Shown: positions 43,772-52,552 of the stretch, one piece after another
Numbering within the stretch: the first letter of the stretch is position 1
How the letters are laid out: each line of letters opens with the position of its first letter
Assembly (NCBI RefSeq): GCF_037094465.1
Contig: NZ_CP146609.1
Coordinates: forward strand, 1,551,501-1,615,500
Length of the DNA stretch: 64,000 nucleotides
Origin: Pseudodesulfovibrio sp. 5S69
GTDB lineage: Bacteria > Desulfobacterota > Desulfovibrionia > Desulfovibrionales > Desulfovibrionaceae
Direction of reading: 5' to 3'
Position numbers and translations under genes: made by a program
The notes under the pieces: generated by a model
What the model saw: the letters and a program-made list of their open reading frames with translations, nothing else
Told to the model about the DNA's origin: nothing
Databases searched by the model: none

Positions 43772-44799
43772 AGAAACTTCTGAACACGCTCTACGTCACC
43801 TCCCAGGGCAGCTACCTGTCCAAGGATGGCGAGTGCGTGGTGGTGCGCACCGAGGACGGGGAAAAGCGCCGCTTTCCAGTCCATGTACTGGACGGCATCG
43901 TCTGTTTCGGCAACGTGCTGTGCAGTCCGTTCCTGCTGGGCCATTGCGGCGAGAACGGCGTGGCCGTCTCGTTCCTGACCGAGCGGGGGCGGTACCTGGC
44001 CGGGGTGCGCGGCCCGCAGGGCGGCAACGTCCTGCTGCGGCGGGCCCAGTACCGGTTGGCGGACGACGCGGAGGCCTCCTCGCGGCTGGCCCGGTCGGCC
44101 CTCGTCGGCAAGGTCGTCAACGCCCGGACCGTGCTCCGGCGCTGCCTGCGCGACCACGGGGACCGCGTGGACCGGGAGGCTGTGGCCGGGGCCGTGGCCG
44201 TGCTCGACGAAAGCGCCGAGCGCCTTCACCGCCCGGTTTCGCTGGATGAGGCGCGTGGCATGGAAGGGCAGGCGGCCAACGCCTATTTCGCGGTCTTCGA
44301 CAACCTGATCCTCTCGGAAGACGGGGCCTTCCGCTTCACCGGCCGGAACCGGCGGCCGCCGCTGGATGCGGTCAATTGCCTGCTCTCCTTCGTCTATACC
44401 CTGCTTGCCCACGACGTGCGTTCCGCCCTGGAGGCGGTGGGGCTCGACCCGCAGGCGGGGTTCCTGCACCGCGACAGGCCGGGTCGCCCCGGTCTTGCCC
44501 TGGACGTCATGGAGGAATTCCGCGCGTTTCTGGCCGACCGGCTGGTCCTGTCCCTGATCAACCGGGGCGAGGTCCGCGCCCGGGGCTTTGTCCGCAAGGA
44601 GAGCGGGGCGGTGTTCATGGACGACGATACGCGCAAGGCGGTCCTCACGGCATGGCAGAAGCGCAAGCAGGACGAGGTGACGCATCCGTTCTTGAAGGAG
44701 CGCATCCCCCTTGGCCTGGCCTTTCACGTCCAGGCGCTGCTCATGGCGCGTGCCGTGCGCGGCGATCTGGACGGCTATCCCCCATTTTTTTGGAAGTGA
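43768..44799 (+). CDS. cas1: Cas1 integrase (type I-C)
   Basis: 343 residues, beginning MKKLLNTLYVTSQGSYLSKDG. Active-site regions include ARGMEGQAANAYFAVFD (Glu), LHRDRPGRPGLALDVMEEFR (His, Asp/Glu) and FLADRLVLSLINRG. GTG start at 43768 overlapping the cas4 stop. It inserts new spacers at the leader end with Cas2. Confidence 0.94.
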   Translation: MKKLLNTLYVTSQGSYLSKDGECVVVRTEDGEKRRFPVHVLDGIVCFGNVLCSPFLLGHCGENGVAVSFLTERGRYLAGVRGPQGGNVLLRRAQYRLADDAEASSRLARSALVGKVVNARTVLRRCLRDHGDRVDREAVAGAVAVLDESAERLHRPVSLDEARGMEGQAANAYFAVFDNLILSEDGAFRFTGRNRRPPLDAVNCLLSFVYTLLAHDVRSALEAVGLDPQAGFLHRDRPGRPGLALDVMEEFRAFLADRLVLSLINRGEVRARGFVRKESGAVFMDDDTRKAVLTAWQKRKQDEVTHPFLKERIPLGLAFHVQALLMARAVRGDLDGYPPFFWK

Positions 44800-44801
44800 A
44801 C

Positions 44802-45095
44802 ATGCTGGTGCTGGTCAGTTACGACGTCAGTTTCGAGGAGCCCGACGGCAAGCGGCGATTGCGTCGGATTGCCAAGATTTGTGAAAATTTCGGGCAGCGG
44901 GTGCAGTATTCCGTGTTCGAGTGCGTGGTCGAACCCGCCCAATGGGTGCAATTGCGCCACCGGCTGCTCGATGCCTACGACGAGGACCGGGACAGCCTGC
45001 GTTTCTATTTCCTGGGCAAAAACTGGCAGCGCCGGGTGGAGCAGCACGGTGCTGGAACCACCTATGACCCGGAAACCGATACCCTGATTCTCTAG
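44802..45095 (+). CDS. cas2: Cas2, spacer-acquisition partner of Cas1
   Basis: 97 residues. MLVLVSYDVSFEEPDGKRRLRRIAK and QRVQYSVFECVVEPAQW are the Cas2 signatures; the conserved Asp is in SYDV. ATG at 44802, immediately after cas1. Last cas gene; the leader follows. Confidence 0.94.
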   Translation: MLVLVSYDVSFEEPDGKRRLRRIAKICENFGQRVQYSVFECVVEPAQWVQLRHRLLDAYDEDRDSLRFYFLGKNWQRRVEQHGAGTTYDPETDTLIL

Positions 45096-45274
45096 CGCGA
45101 ACCCCAAGCGGTCATGAAATCCCGGGGAGGCTCGCGCGGTTGCCAATAGTTCGCTATTACGGTTAATTGAAGAATCATGTCCCGTCAGGGACCCTGTCGG
45201 GCGGCCCTCACCTCCCACGGTTCGCGGAATCCCCCCTGGCAACCCGCACCACAAGAGCCCCAGGCCCCCCCACA
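45096..45274 (+). promoter_or_regulatory. CRISPR leader
   Basis: 179 bp between cas2 and the first repeat, with an AT-richer patch (45145-45178) and a hairpin-prone GTCAGGGACCCTGTC. Cas1-Cas2 should integrate new spacers at its right end. Confidence 0.75.
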
Positions 45275-47822
45275 GTCGCCCCCCACGCGGGGGCGTGGAT
45301 TGAAACAGGCACGTTGAAGGCTACATGGTAAGTATCCGGCGTCGCCCCCCACGCGGGGGCGTGGATTGAAACTCTCTTGATGCCCATAACGTCATGGTCA
45401 AACGCTTGTCGCCCCCCACGCGGGGGCGTGGATTGAAACTAGCTATATGTTTGCAGCCCTGCTCTCCACAACTGTCGCCCCCCACGCGGGGGCGTGGATT
45501 GAAACCTAAGTTTCCGGTGAATCCTGTCGATATACTCGCGTCGCCCCCCACGCGGGGGCGTGGATTGAAACTGGAAGTATCCCACCCGCGCACTTCCACA
45601 TCGTCGTCGCCCCCCACGCGGGGGCGTGGATTGAAACCCGCCCGCCAATACATGAGCAACGACTTTTCGAGTCGCCCCCCACGCGGGGGCGTGGATTGAA
45701 ACTTCGCCCACGAAGAGGACAAAAGCGGTGCGTGTGTGTCGCCCCCCACGCGGGGGCGTGGATTGAAACTTGAAGAGGTGTTTCACGTCGTGGGCGATGT
45801 GCGCGTCGCCCCCCACGCGGGGGCGTGGATTGAAACTGTTAGTGATAGTGTTACAAAACATAAGAGGTCATGTCGCCCCCCACGCGGGGGCGTGGATTGA
45901 AACTGTCTGCTCGACGACGCACCCAACAAAGGGGTCAAGTCGCCCCCCACGCGGGGGCGTGGATTGAAACGGGCATAACATTATGCGTCCTCCCTAAAAT
46001 GGCAGTCGCCCCCCACGCGGGGGCGTGGATTGAAACCTCCGAGGAGATGCCGCACATTGAGGGCATCAAGCGTCGCCCCCCACGCGGGGGCGTGGATTGA
46101 AACACGAAACGATAGCATGGGCGGTCAAGGATGAGTGTCGCCCCCCACGCGGGGGCGTGGATTGAAACAGGTACTCCCACTCGGATTTGAACCGATCTAT
46201 TTCGTCGCCCCCCACGCGGGGGCGTGGATTGAAACTGAGGCAGAGCACCAGCGGTACTTGGAAGTCCTAGTCGCCCCCCACGCGGGGGCGTGGATTGAAA
46301 CTGTTGAGCCTCCTGATTAATGGCCTCAATAAGTCGTCGCCCCCCACGCGGGGGCGTGGATTGAAACGCTTGACATTAAAATACGTCTCATCCTCGTTGT
46401 CGTCGCCCCCCACGCGGGGGCGTGGATTGAAACCAGCATTCGCGCTGTTGGCGGCCAAGTTGCTTGCGGTCGCCCCCCACGCGGGGGCGTGGATTGAAAC
46501 TACTGATCCTTGTGCCTCGCCTTACACTCCGTCGTCGCCCCCCACGCGGGGGCGTGGATTGAAACTATTAAGGGCGGCCTACTCGTGACCTTACCATTAG
46601 TCGCCCCCCACGCGGGGGCGTGGATTGAAACATTTGGTTAATCTGACTTCTTTGTAGTCTGCGCGTGTCGCCCCCCACGCGGGGGCGTGGATTGAAACCT
46701 TGCGGGATTGGAGATCCTTTTCGTTGTCTATTGGTCGCCCCCCACGCGGGGGCGTGGATTGAAACCATCGATCCTCGCGACCGTCTCTGGGCCTACAAGG
46801 GTCGCCCCCCACGCGGGGGCGTGGATTGAAACTTTTTCAGCGGCCATTTCTGCCACCATGCGGAGGGTCGCCCCCCACGCGGGGGCGTGGATTGAAACAT
46901 GATCCTGTTGGTCATGCGGTCGCCGAACCACCAGTCGCCCCCCACGCGGGGGCGTGGATTGAAACCCGTATCTCGGTCATAAACAAACCCTGATTGCCAT
47001 GTCGCCCCCCACGCGGGGGCGTGGATTGAAACAAGTTGATGGGGGTACCTCCCTCACTTTTTGGGGGTCGCCCCCCACGCGGGGGCGTGGATTGAAACAA
47101 TAAAATTTCAAACTTTTTTACAACTAGCTTAAGTCGCCCCCCACGCGGGGGCGTGGATTGAAACCTTCGATATCCCACTCCCCAAGCTCTTCACCTATGT
47201 CGCCCCCCACGCGGGGGCGTGGATTGAAACAGATATTCCTGCGCGAACTGGTTCAAAGCGATGTCGCCCCCCACGCGGGGGCGTGGATTGAAACTGTTTA
47301 ACGACACTCATGCCCACTCCCTGCTGATGTCGCCCCCCACGCGGGGGCGTGGATTGAAACTTTCTCCGGGCCGGCTTGTGCTTGGAGGCCAAACGTCGCC
47401 CCCCACGCGGGGGCGTGGATTGAAACGGAATTGGTGGATGACCCGCTATCCGCAGTGCCGCGTCGCCCCCCACGCGGGGGCGTGGATTGAAACTTTTGAA
47501 CCGGGGTGGCGGTCAGCTCCACATAACGTCGCCCCCACGCGGGGGCGTGGATTGAAACACCACGTCCATGGTTATGGTCCTGGACGGCTGGCGTCGCCCC
47601 CACGCGGGGGCGTGGATTGAAACTCAGCGTAGAGGGCGAGGCGGCAGGGCCAGCGAAGGTCGCCCCCACGCGGGGGCGTGGATTGAAACGTGGGGGTTGG
47701 CGTTGCCGGGCACCCCCGCAGGTCGTCGCCCCCCACGCGGGGGCGTGGATTGAAACACCGAGGACGTGGACGCGCAGCTGGTCCAGTTTTGTCGCCCCCC
47801 ACGCGGGGGCGTGGATTGAAAC
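45275..47822 (+). CRISPR. Type I-C CRISPR array, 39 repeats and 38 spacers
   Basis: The repeat is 32 bases: GTCG, six C, ACGCGGGGGCGTGG, ATTGAAAC. Repeat-to-repeat distance is 64-67, so spacers are 32-35 bases. The ATTGAAAC end and the cas genes on the left show transcription left to right with the leader at 45096-45274. Thirty-six repeats look identical; those at 47528, 47593 and 47659 have five C instead of six (31 bases), while the two oldest, at 47725 and 47791, are canonical. The repeat is strongly palindromic (CGCCCCC/GGGGGCG) and fits Cas5c cleavage. Confidence 0.98.
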
Positions 47823-48004
47823 AGACCGGCCGGGGCCGGGGGATTCTTGTCGAAGGCATGCGCAAAGGCATACAGATAGCCCACCGTGGTATAGACGCGC
47901 GCCGGGAGACACAGGGCCACGGAGTGCTTGTCGTCGGCCTGCTCCATGTTTTTTGCCGTGTATTCCTCCGCATGCTGCGACCATTGCGGCCCGCGGCGCG
48001 ACAT
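47823..48004 (-). pseudogene. Possible gene fragment running into the distal end of the CRISPR array
   Basis: An open frame from an ATG at 48004 reads MSRRGPQWSQHAEEYTAKNM and about 40 more protein-like residues (VALCLPARVYTTVGYLYAFAHAFDKN), then enters the last repeat and continues through array sequence. Composition looks coding and changes abruptly at the array edge. I recognise no family, and the ribosome site is poor. It may be a gene truncated when the array or flanking DNA moved, or chance. Confidence 0.35.
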
Positions 48005-48219
48005 GGGGAATGCGGCTGCTCCGTCTGAAAGCCCGGTTTACCATCGGGGAGACGGCATCGGCTCTGGACAACGTGTGCACCCAGGCATCGGAGCCTTGAG
48101 GGGCAGTGCGCCGATACCGGAGCTGCCGAGGAACCTTCGCCATTCTCCGTCGATCCCGCGCCTTGCGAGGCGCTATGGCGAGGTCTGAGCGTTCAGGGGG
48201 GCTTGGGGAGAAATCTGTC
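48005..48219. other. Intergenic region between array and Nif11-type gene
   Basis: Nothing recognisable. Confidence 0.4.
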
Positions 48220-48220
48220 G

Positions 48221-48255
48221 TTGCGGCCCCCCGCGATCAGAATGGGGGGCCGCAA
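48221..48255 (-). terminator. Terminator-like hairpin after the Nif11-type gene
   Basis: 12-bp stem TTGCGGCCCCCC / GGGGGGCCGCAA with an 11-base loop, 16 bp after the stop. Confidence 0.6.
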
Positions 48256-48271
48256 CGCACGGAACACTATT

Positions 48272-48493
48272 CTACGTCCACCAGATCATGCGGGCGGGCG
48301 GATTGCCGGTCCTGGTGAAGTCGTCGCCGGACTCCTTCAGCACCTCGTCCAGCTCCTCGACCGTGAAATCGTATCCATCCTCAAGGGCGGCGGCCACAAA
48401 GGCCTCCTTGGTCGCGATGGTGTTGTACTTGGCCTTTACAGTTTTGTTCTCGCCGCCCGCGATCAGCAGGCGCTCCACTTCTTTTTTGGACAT
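48272..48493 (-). CDS. Nif11-like small peptide (possible RiPP precursor)
   Basis: 73 residues. MSKKEVERLLIAGGENKTVKAKYN, then TKEAFVAAALEDGYDFTVEELDEVLKES is the Nif11 leader-peptide pattern (DGYDFTxEEL). The tail after it, DDFTRTGNPPARMIWWT, is short, without the usual Cys-rich core or a clear GG cleavage site. AAGGAG lies 8 bp before the ATG at 48493. No modification enzyme or peptidase-transporter lies nearby, so it is an orphan: a stray precursor, or a Nif11 protein with a different role. Confidence 0.75.
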   Translation of the reverse strand: MSKKEVERLLIAGGENKTVKAKYNTIATKEAFVAAALEDGYDFTVEELDEVLKESGDDFTRTGNPPARMIWWT

Positions 48494-49164
48494 GGCAATG
48501 CTCCTTGTTGGCAACAGAATGGGGTATGGCATCATTCGGATCACAAGAACCGGCAGGCATGGAAATGGATAAGCATGGCGCCGACTCGTCGATCAATAAG
48601 CCTTAGCTTGGGGCCAAGATCACCGTCAAGTGCCCGCCACGAGCGGCGTTTCGGGATTTTTTCGGGTGTAGAGGCCACAGGAAGGGCGGGAGGCGGAAGC
48701 AAGAAAGAAAAAACGACCCATCGGGGGCTGATTTTACCTATGCGGAGGCCGTACAGTGAGGAATTTTGCGCTCCCGGCAATAATATCGAGGAAAAGCAAC
48801 TTGTCTATTTTGCCGTGGATTCACACCCGGGCCGTCCATGGCAGCCGCATAGCCCCCGACGTATGGCGGGGGACATGCCAAGGCGCAACAAGCGTTCAGG
48901 ATTCTTCATAACGGCTTGAGTCCCTTTGAGCCAGGAGCGAGCTTTGCACCCGCGGCCTACTGCCCGCGCAGCGTTTTCCAGATGAATAATATGGTATTAC
49001 AGTATGTTGATTGAGTCAGGCGTACGGGGCGTCTGGTTGATTCCAATTGACGCTGCGGTGGGGTTTTGATTGGAAAAATAGTAGTCGTGTCAAGAAGGTG
49101 GAGCCGGGGAAGAGCAAATGGAAGGGATGGCTTATGCCGGAATGGAGCCGTTGCGTGCCGAGCC
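48494..49164. other. Gene-poor stretch
   Basis: About 670 bp without a convincing gene on either strand; several short frames lack ribosome sites. Leads into the RND remnant. Confidence 0.5.
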
Positions 49165-49692
49165 GCAACGGCCTCCGAAATCCGTTGGCGCCACCGCGAC
49201 GCGCAGCAGAGTCTGGCCAAGGGCATCATCCTGCCGACCATCATCATGGTCCTGATGACCGTCCTGCTCTTCAACAAGATCCGCAACCCGCTGGTCATCT
49301 GGCTGACCGTGCCCCTGGCCATTATCGGCGTGACCGCCGGTCTGCTCCTGACCGGGCGACCGTTCGGGTTCATGGCCCTGCTGGGTTTCCTGAGTCTGTC
49401 GGGCATGCTCATCAAGAACGCGGTGGTCCTGCTGGACCAGATCATGCTGGAGCTGATCCACGGCAAGATCCCGTATCCGGCCATCGTGGATTCGGCGGTC
49501 AGCAGGATCAGGCCGGTGGCCATGGCCTCGGCCAAGACCATCCTGGGTATGATCCCGCTCATGTTCAACCCGTTCTTCTCGGCCATGGCCGTGACCATCA
49601 TGGGCGGGTTGATGTTCGCCACCATCCTGACGCTGATCGTGGTGCCCGTGCTCTTCGCCATGTTCCATCGACTCCACAACCCGGGAGATTGA
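49165..49692 (+). pseudogene. C-terminal remnant of an RND efflux pump (AcrB/MexB-like)
   Basis: From about ASEIRWRHRDAQQSLAKG onward the frame matches the last membrane block of hydrophobic/amphiphilic-efflux RND transporters: IILPTIIMVLMTVLLFNKIR, IWLTVPLAIIGVTAGLLL, PFGFMALLGFLSLSGMLIKNAVVL and the PVLFAMFH end. About 80% of a normal RND gene (over 1000 codons) is missing. The frame is open upstream to about 49066, but that part is not RND-like. A truncated stub. Confidence 0.8.
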
Positions 49693-49702
49693 TCGCGACG
49701 AA

Positions 49703-50044
49703 ATGGAACAAGCGGACCTGACCGTCTCCGCGGCCCCGCCTCCCGTCACTCCTCCCGAACCAAAAGTCTTCGGCGTGATGGATGGCGAAGAATTTCGGGT
49801 GAAGGTGAAGTTCGGCAAGGCTGTTGCCGGGTATGTCCAGGAGCGCATCTGGAGCGATGATCAATCCATCAGGCGGTACAAGAACGGCAACGTTGACCTC
49901 GAATTCAGCGCCAATAGCTGGCGGGAAGTCCGGTCAGGGGTTTTGAGTTTCGGCAGCAACGCCAAGGTCATTTATCCCAAGGAACTTCGGGCAGAGGTCG
50001 TTGAAGAAGCACAGACGATCCTCGGCATGCTCATAGATCTATAG
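49703..50044 (+). pseudogene. C-terminal remnant of a WYL-domain transcriptional regulator
   Basis: 113 codons. From about residue 30 it matches the C-terminal (WCX) end of WYL/YafY regulators: VKVKFGKAVAGYVQERIW, GNVDLEFSANSWREVRSGVLSFG and AEVVEEAQTILGML. The DNA-binding and WYL core are absent. It starts only 11 bp after the RND stub, so two unrelated gene ends are joined here. Confidence 0.65.
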
Positions 50045-50476
50045 CCTGAGGATGGTTGCATGGCTGATTGGTGAAAGTCTCCACCAGTTTCGCCGTCGTT
50101 CGGATTGAACCCGCCATGTGGGGTCGGAACGTACCGATCAAGCCCGCATTTTACATGAAGTACCCAGTTGTTTTCTTGGCCGCTACTCGAAACCAAGAGC
50201 ACGACCATATGTCGGACCAGCCATATTCCCTTGGTCCGCTCAGGTCGTCGCCGTGCCTCCCGGCGGCGGATTATCAGGAGCCGTTTCGTCTGTGATTCAG
50301 AGAAGGACATGCCGCGTGGGATGCGGCGTTTTTTTCTGACCATGTGATGCCAATGTAAAAATCAATGTATTATGGTCGCATTGTGCTTTGAATTTGCGAA
50401 GAAATGAGGGCGTGTAAATTGAATGGGGTTCATGACCTGCAAGTGAGTCTTGAGATTTCGTGTTACGTTTTACGTT
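50045..50476. other. Intergenic region
   Basis: No convincing gene; base composition changes here from GC-rich to AT-rich. Contains one terminator. Confidence 0.5.
50311..50335 (+). terminator. Rho-independent terminator
   Basis: GCCGC / GCGGC stem with a 7-base loop and seven T; downstream of the WYL remnant. Confidence 0.65.
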
Positions 50477-51103
50477 CTATTTGAGAATAGTGAGTTGGTC
50501 CTCTTCGAATGTGAATCGGCAAGCGATTGATGGGGCGTCTAACTTCTCCATCGAGTCGCTTTTTGCTAAAGATTCAGCGATCCGAAAAGCCGGGGTGATG
50601 ATTTTATCGTGAAGAGTCCGTTCATCGGAGATCGCGACAAGTGGGACAACGAACGTACAGCCGTAGTCTTTGGGGCTTGCATAGATTGTCCATAGCTGTT
50701 GACCTTTGAGATTATATCCATCACTTATCGCACTATGTAGGTTGAAATTGTTATTATCCAAATCCCAACCGATTTCATTTTCGCAATACGCAATCATGAC
50801 GTATAAAGATGGTTCCCATCCATTAACGGCTTTATTCTCAGCCGTATTATATATGTGTGAGCAAAATGCTATATGTATTGTTCTTTTAGATCTTCTTGGA
50901 GCGAACTCATAGTTGTCCATGTAACTGACATCGAGCCATCCGGTTTTGTCCTTGAGCTCATAATCCGTAGACTCCATATAGGTGAGAAAACTGTTTTCTT
51001 CGAGCTCCAAGATTTTAGGTTCAATAGCTTGGAACATGGCATCTATTTGCCGACATGTTTCACTTATTATATGCGCAGCATTAAAGATCGTTTCGCCTTT
51101 CAT
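50477..51103 (-). CDS. Protein of unknown function, partner of the nuclease-like gene
   Basis: 208 residues, soluble, no signal or membrane helix. Visible features are an acidic helical start (IISETCRQIDAMFQAIEPKI), an aromatic-rich middle (WLDVSYMDNYEF, NGWEPSLYVMIAYCENEIGW) and a beta-rich end (CRFTFEEDQL). I do not recognise it. The ATG at 51103 overlaps the stop of the upstream gene (ATGA), so the two are translated together. Base composition is much more AT-rich than the chromosome on the left, indicating transfer. Confidence 0.7.
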   Translation of the reverse strand: MKGETIFNAAHIISETCRQIDAMFQAIEPKILELEENSFLTYMESTDYELKDKTGWLDVSYMDNYEFAPRRSKRTIHIAFCSHIYNTAENKAVNGWEPSLYVMIAYCENEIGWDLDNNNFNLHSAISDGYNLKGQQLWTIYASPKDYGCTFVVPLVAISDERTLHDKIITPAFRIAESLAKSDSMEKLDAPSIACRFTFEEDQLTILK

Positions 51104-52053
51104 TTAGTATCTCCGGATTGGTAGAAATGTATGTCTGTTGGGTCAAAAAATACATTCTGTTCTGGTAATGTAAACCACGGATTGGTGATGAAAAAACTAG
51201 TCTCGTTGATGTCGTGAAGAGCTATATTGGGTTCGATTTTGGAAAACCCGACGAATGGAACAATCCCACTTTGTTCCAAAAAAGCTACGACGGATTGTCC
51301 CCATCCGTGCCTATCAATAGGCTCGCCATTTGGACTGCACATGTGTTCCAAGCGAGAGGCCGCAAGCAGGACATGCTTCCATGTTGCTGGGAATAGGCAG
51401 TCTCTCCAAGCGCCAATGTAGGTTGCCCGGGGCGGGAATTTGTAGTGGCATTTGTCATGGTACAAACACTCTTTTATTTCGCATGAATTGATAGAGCCAT
51501 TTGTCGATTCATTGAATTTTGCAGTGCAAGACTCTTTGGTATTCCCATTGCTTATCGCGGCTCTTCGAGTAATGTATAGATGTAGCCATTTGTCGTCGTG
51601 GCGCAGATCACGGTGGACCCATTGTTTTAACAACTCGCATGGTGGGGTTGTCCTTCCGGGTTGTCCGTTTTCCTTTATCCATTTGAATTCTAGAATGATA
51701 TGTATCTTGCCATGAGGGGTTGTGAAGTGAACCACCATATCCGGTTCCACATCCCGCATGCCCGAGTAGGCAACAGCGGGTACAAATTTGGGCCAAAATT
51801 CAAATTCTACATCGGTTGGATTGGAACCCAGTGAAAAGGAATGTCCGCTTTCCTCAATAAGTTGTTGGAAAAAAATCCAGGTAAGATTTGGGTCATCCAG
51901 GAACACGAGAGGCTCAAAGACAATAGATGTAATTTCATCTTCTCGAAAAGTCCTGGCTATTGGGCGCTTGATTTTTCGTTTTTTGGCGGCTGTAAGCATA
52001 GATTTTGAGCTATACAACGTATGGGTTGCTTTCTCAATAGTCATACAACTCAT
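51100..52053 (-). CDS. PD-(D/E)XK-like nuclease-domain protein, candidate defence gene
   Basis: 317 residues, no membrane helix. The stretch VEPDMVVHFTTPHGKIHIIL followed by EFKW has the spacing of the PD-(D/E)XK nuclease core (D-x13-16-E-x-K). The N terminus is basic (AAKKRKIKRPIARTF), and a later part holds CEIKECLYHDKCHYKF, a possible cysteine/histidine metal site. The start is uncertain: ATG at 52053 or 52044, neither with a good ribosome site. AT-rich and coupled to the unknown gene downstream; abuts an IS3 remnant. Function unproven. Confidence 0.65.
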   Translation of the reverse strand: MSCMTIEKATHTLYSSKSMLTAAKKRKIKRPIARTFREDEITSIVFEPLVFLDDPNLTWIFFQQLIEESGHSFSLGSNPTDVEFEFWPKFVPAVAYSGMRDVEPDMVVHFTTPHGKIHIILEFKWIKENGQPGRTTPPCELLKQWVHRDLRHDDKWLHLYITRRAAISNGNTKESCTAKFNESTNGSINSCEIKECLYHDKCHYKFPPRATYIGAWRDCLFPATWKHVLLAASRLEHMCSPNGEPIDRHGWGQSVVAFLEQSGIVPFVGFSKIEPNIALHDINETSFFITNPWFTLPEQNVFFDPTDIHFYQSGDTK

Positions 52054-52065
52054 GTCAGCTTTTAG

Positions 52066-52446
52066 GCAAAGATAGCCCGTGATCGCGCACTGCCAGCTCG
52101 TATCAAGTGCGACAACGGGCCGGAATTCACGTCAAAGGCCTTGGACAAATGGGCCTATGAACACCACGTTGAACTGGACTTTTCCAGGCCGGGGAAGCTT
52201 ACGGACAACGGATATATTGAATCTTTCAACGGCCGTTTCAGAGACGAATGCCTCAATGTGAGCTGGTTCTTGTCTCTGGAGGATGCCCAGCGTAAGATCG
52301 AGGTGTGGCGACAGGACTACAATGAGAGTCGCCCTCACTCGTCCCCGGGCAACCTGACGCCCATGGAGTTCGCCATCCATTCCGGGCAATTGCCCGGAAT
52401 GGATGGGCTGAAAAGACGCCGGGAACTCACACAAGCCCGGACCTAA
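52066..52446 (+). pseudogene. IS3-family transposase OrfB, C-terminal fragment
   Basis: Frame begins mid-gene: ARIKCDNGPEFTSKALDKWA, then DNGYIESFNGRFRDECLN, DAQRKIEVWRQDYNESRPHS and NLTPMEFA. These are the second and third catalytic blocks (D and E of DDE) of the IS3 integrase core. The 5' part is cut off where the nuclease gene starts. No inverted repeat is visible. Dead element. Confidence 0.88.
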
Positions 52447-52552
52447 AACGGGGGCATCTCCAGTAGGATAAACGTGTTAGAGTTCGAAGCTCGGACGAAA
52501 TCCAGACCGGCTCAAGGAAGCAATTACTCATCACCTTTTGGAGGGGAGTACC

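Noticed and set aside
45321-47753. Many short open frames on both strands within the CRISPR array
   Set aside because: They repeat the same peptide (SPPTRGRGLK or QSTPPRGGR) because they translate the CRISPR repeat; not genes.
48994-49009. 16-base match GTATTACAGTATGTTG shared with 29051-29066 upstream of adh
   Set aside because: One such match is about what chance gives in 64 kb, and no flanking similarity extends it.
50068-50295. 75-codon plus-strand frame after the WYL remnant
   Set aside because: No ribosome site or protein-like pattern; overlaps low-information intergenic DNA.
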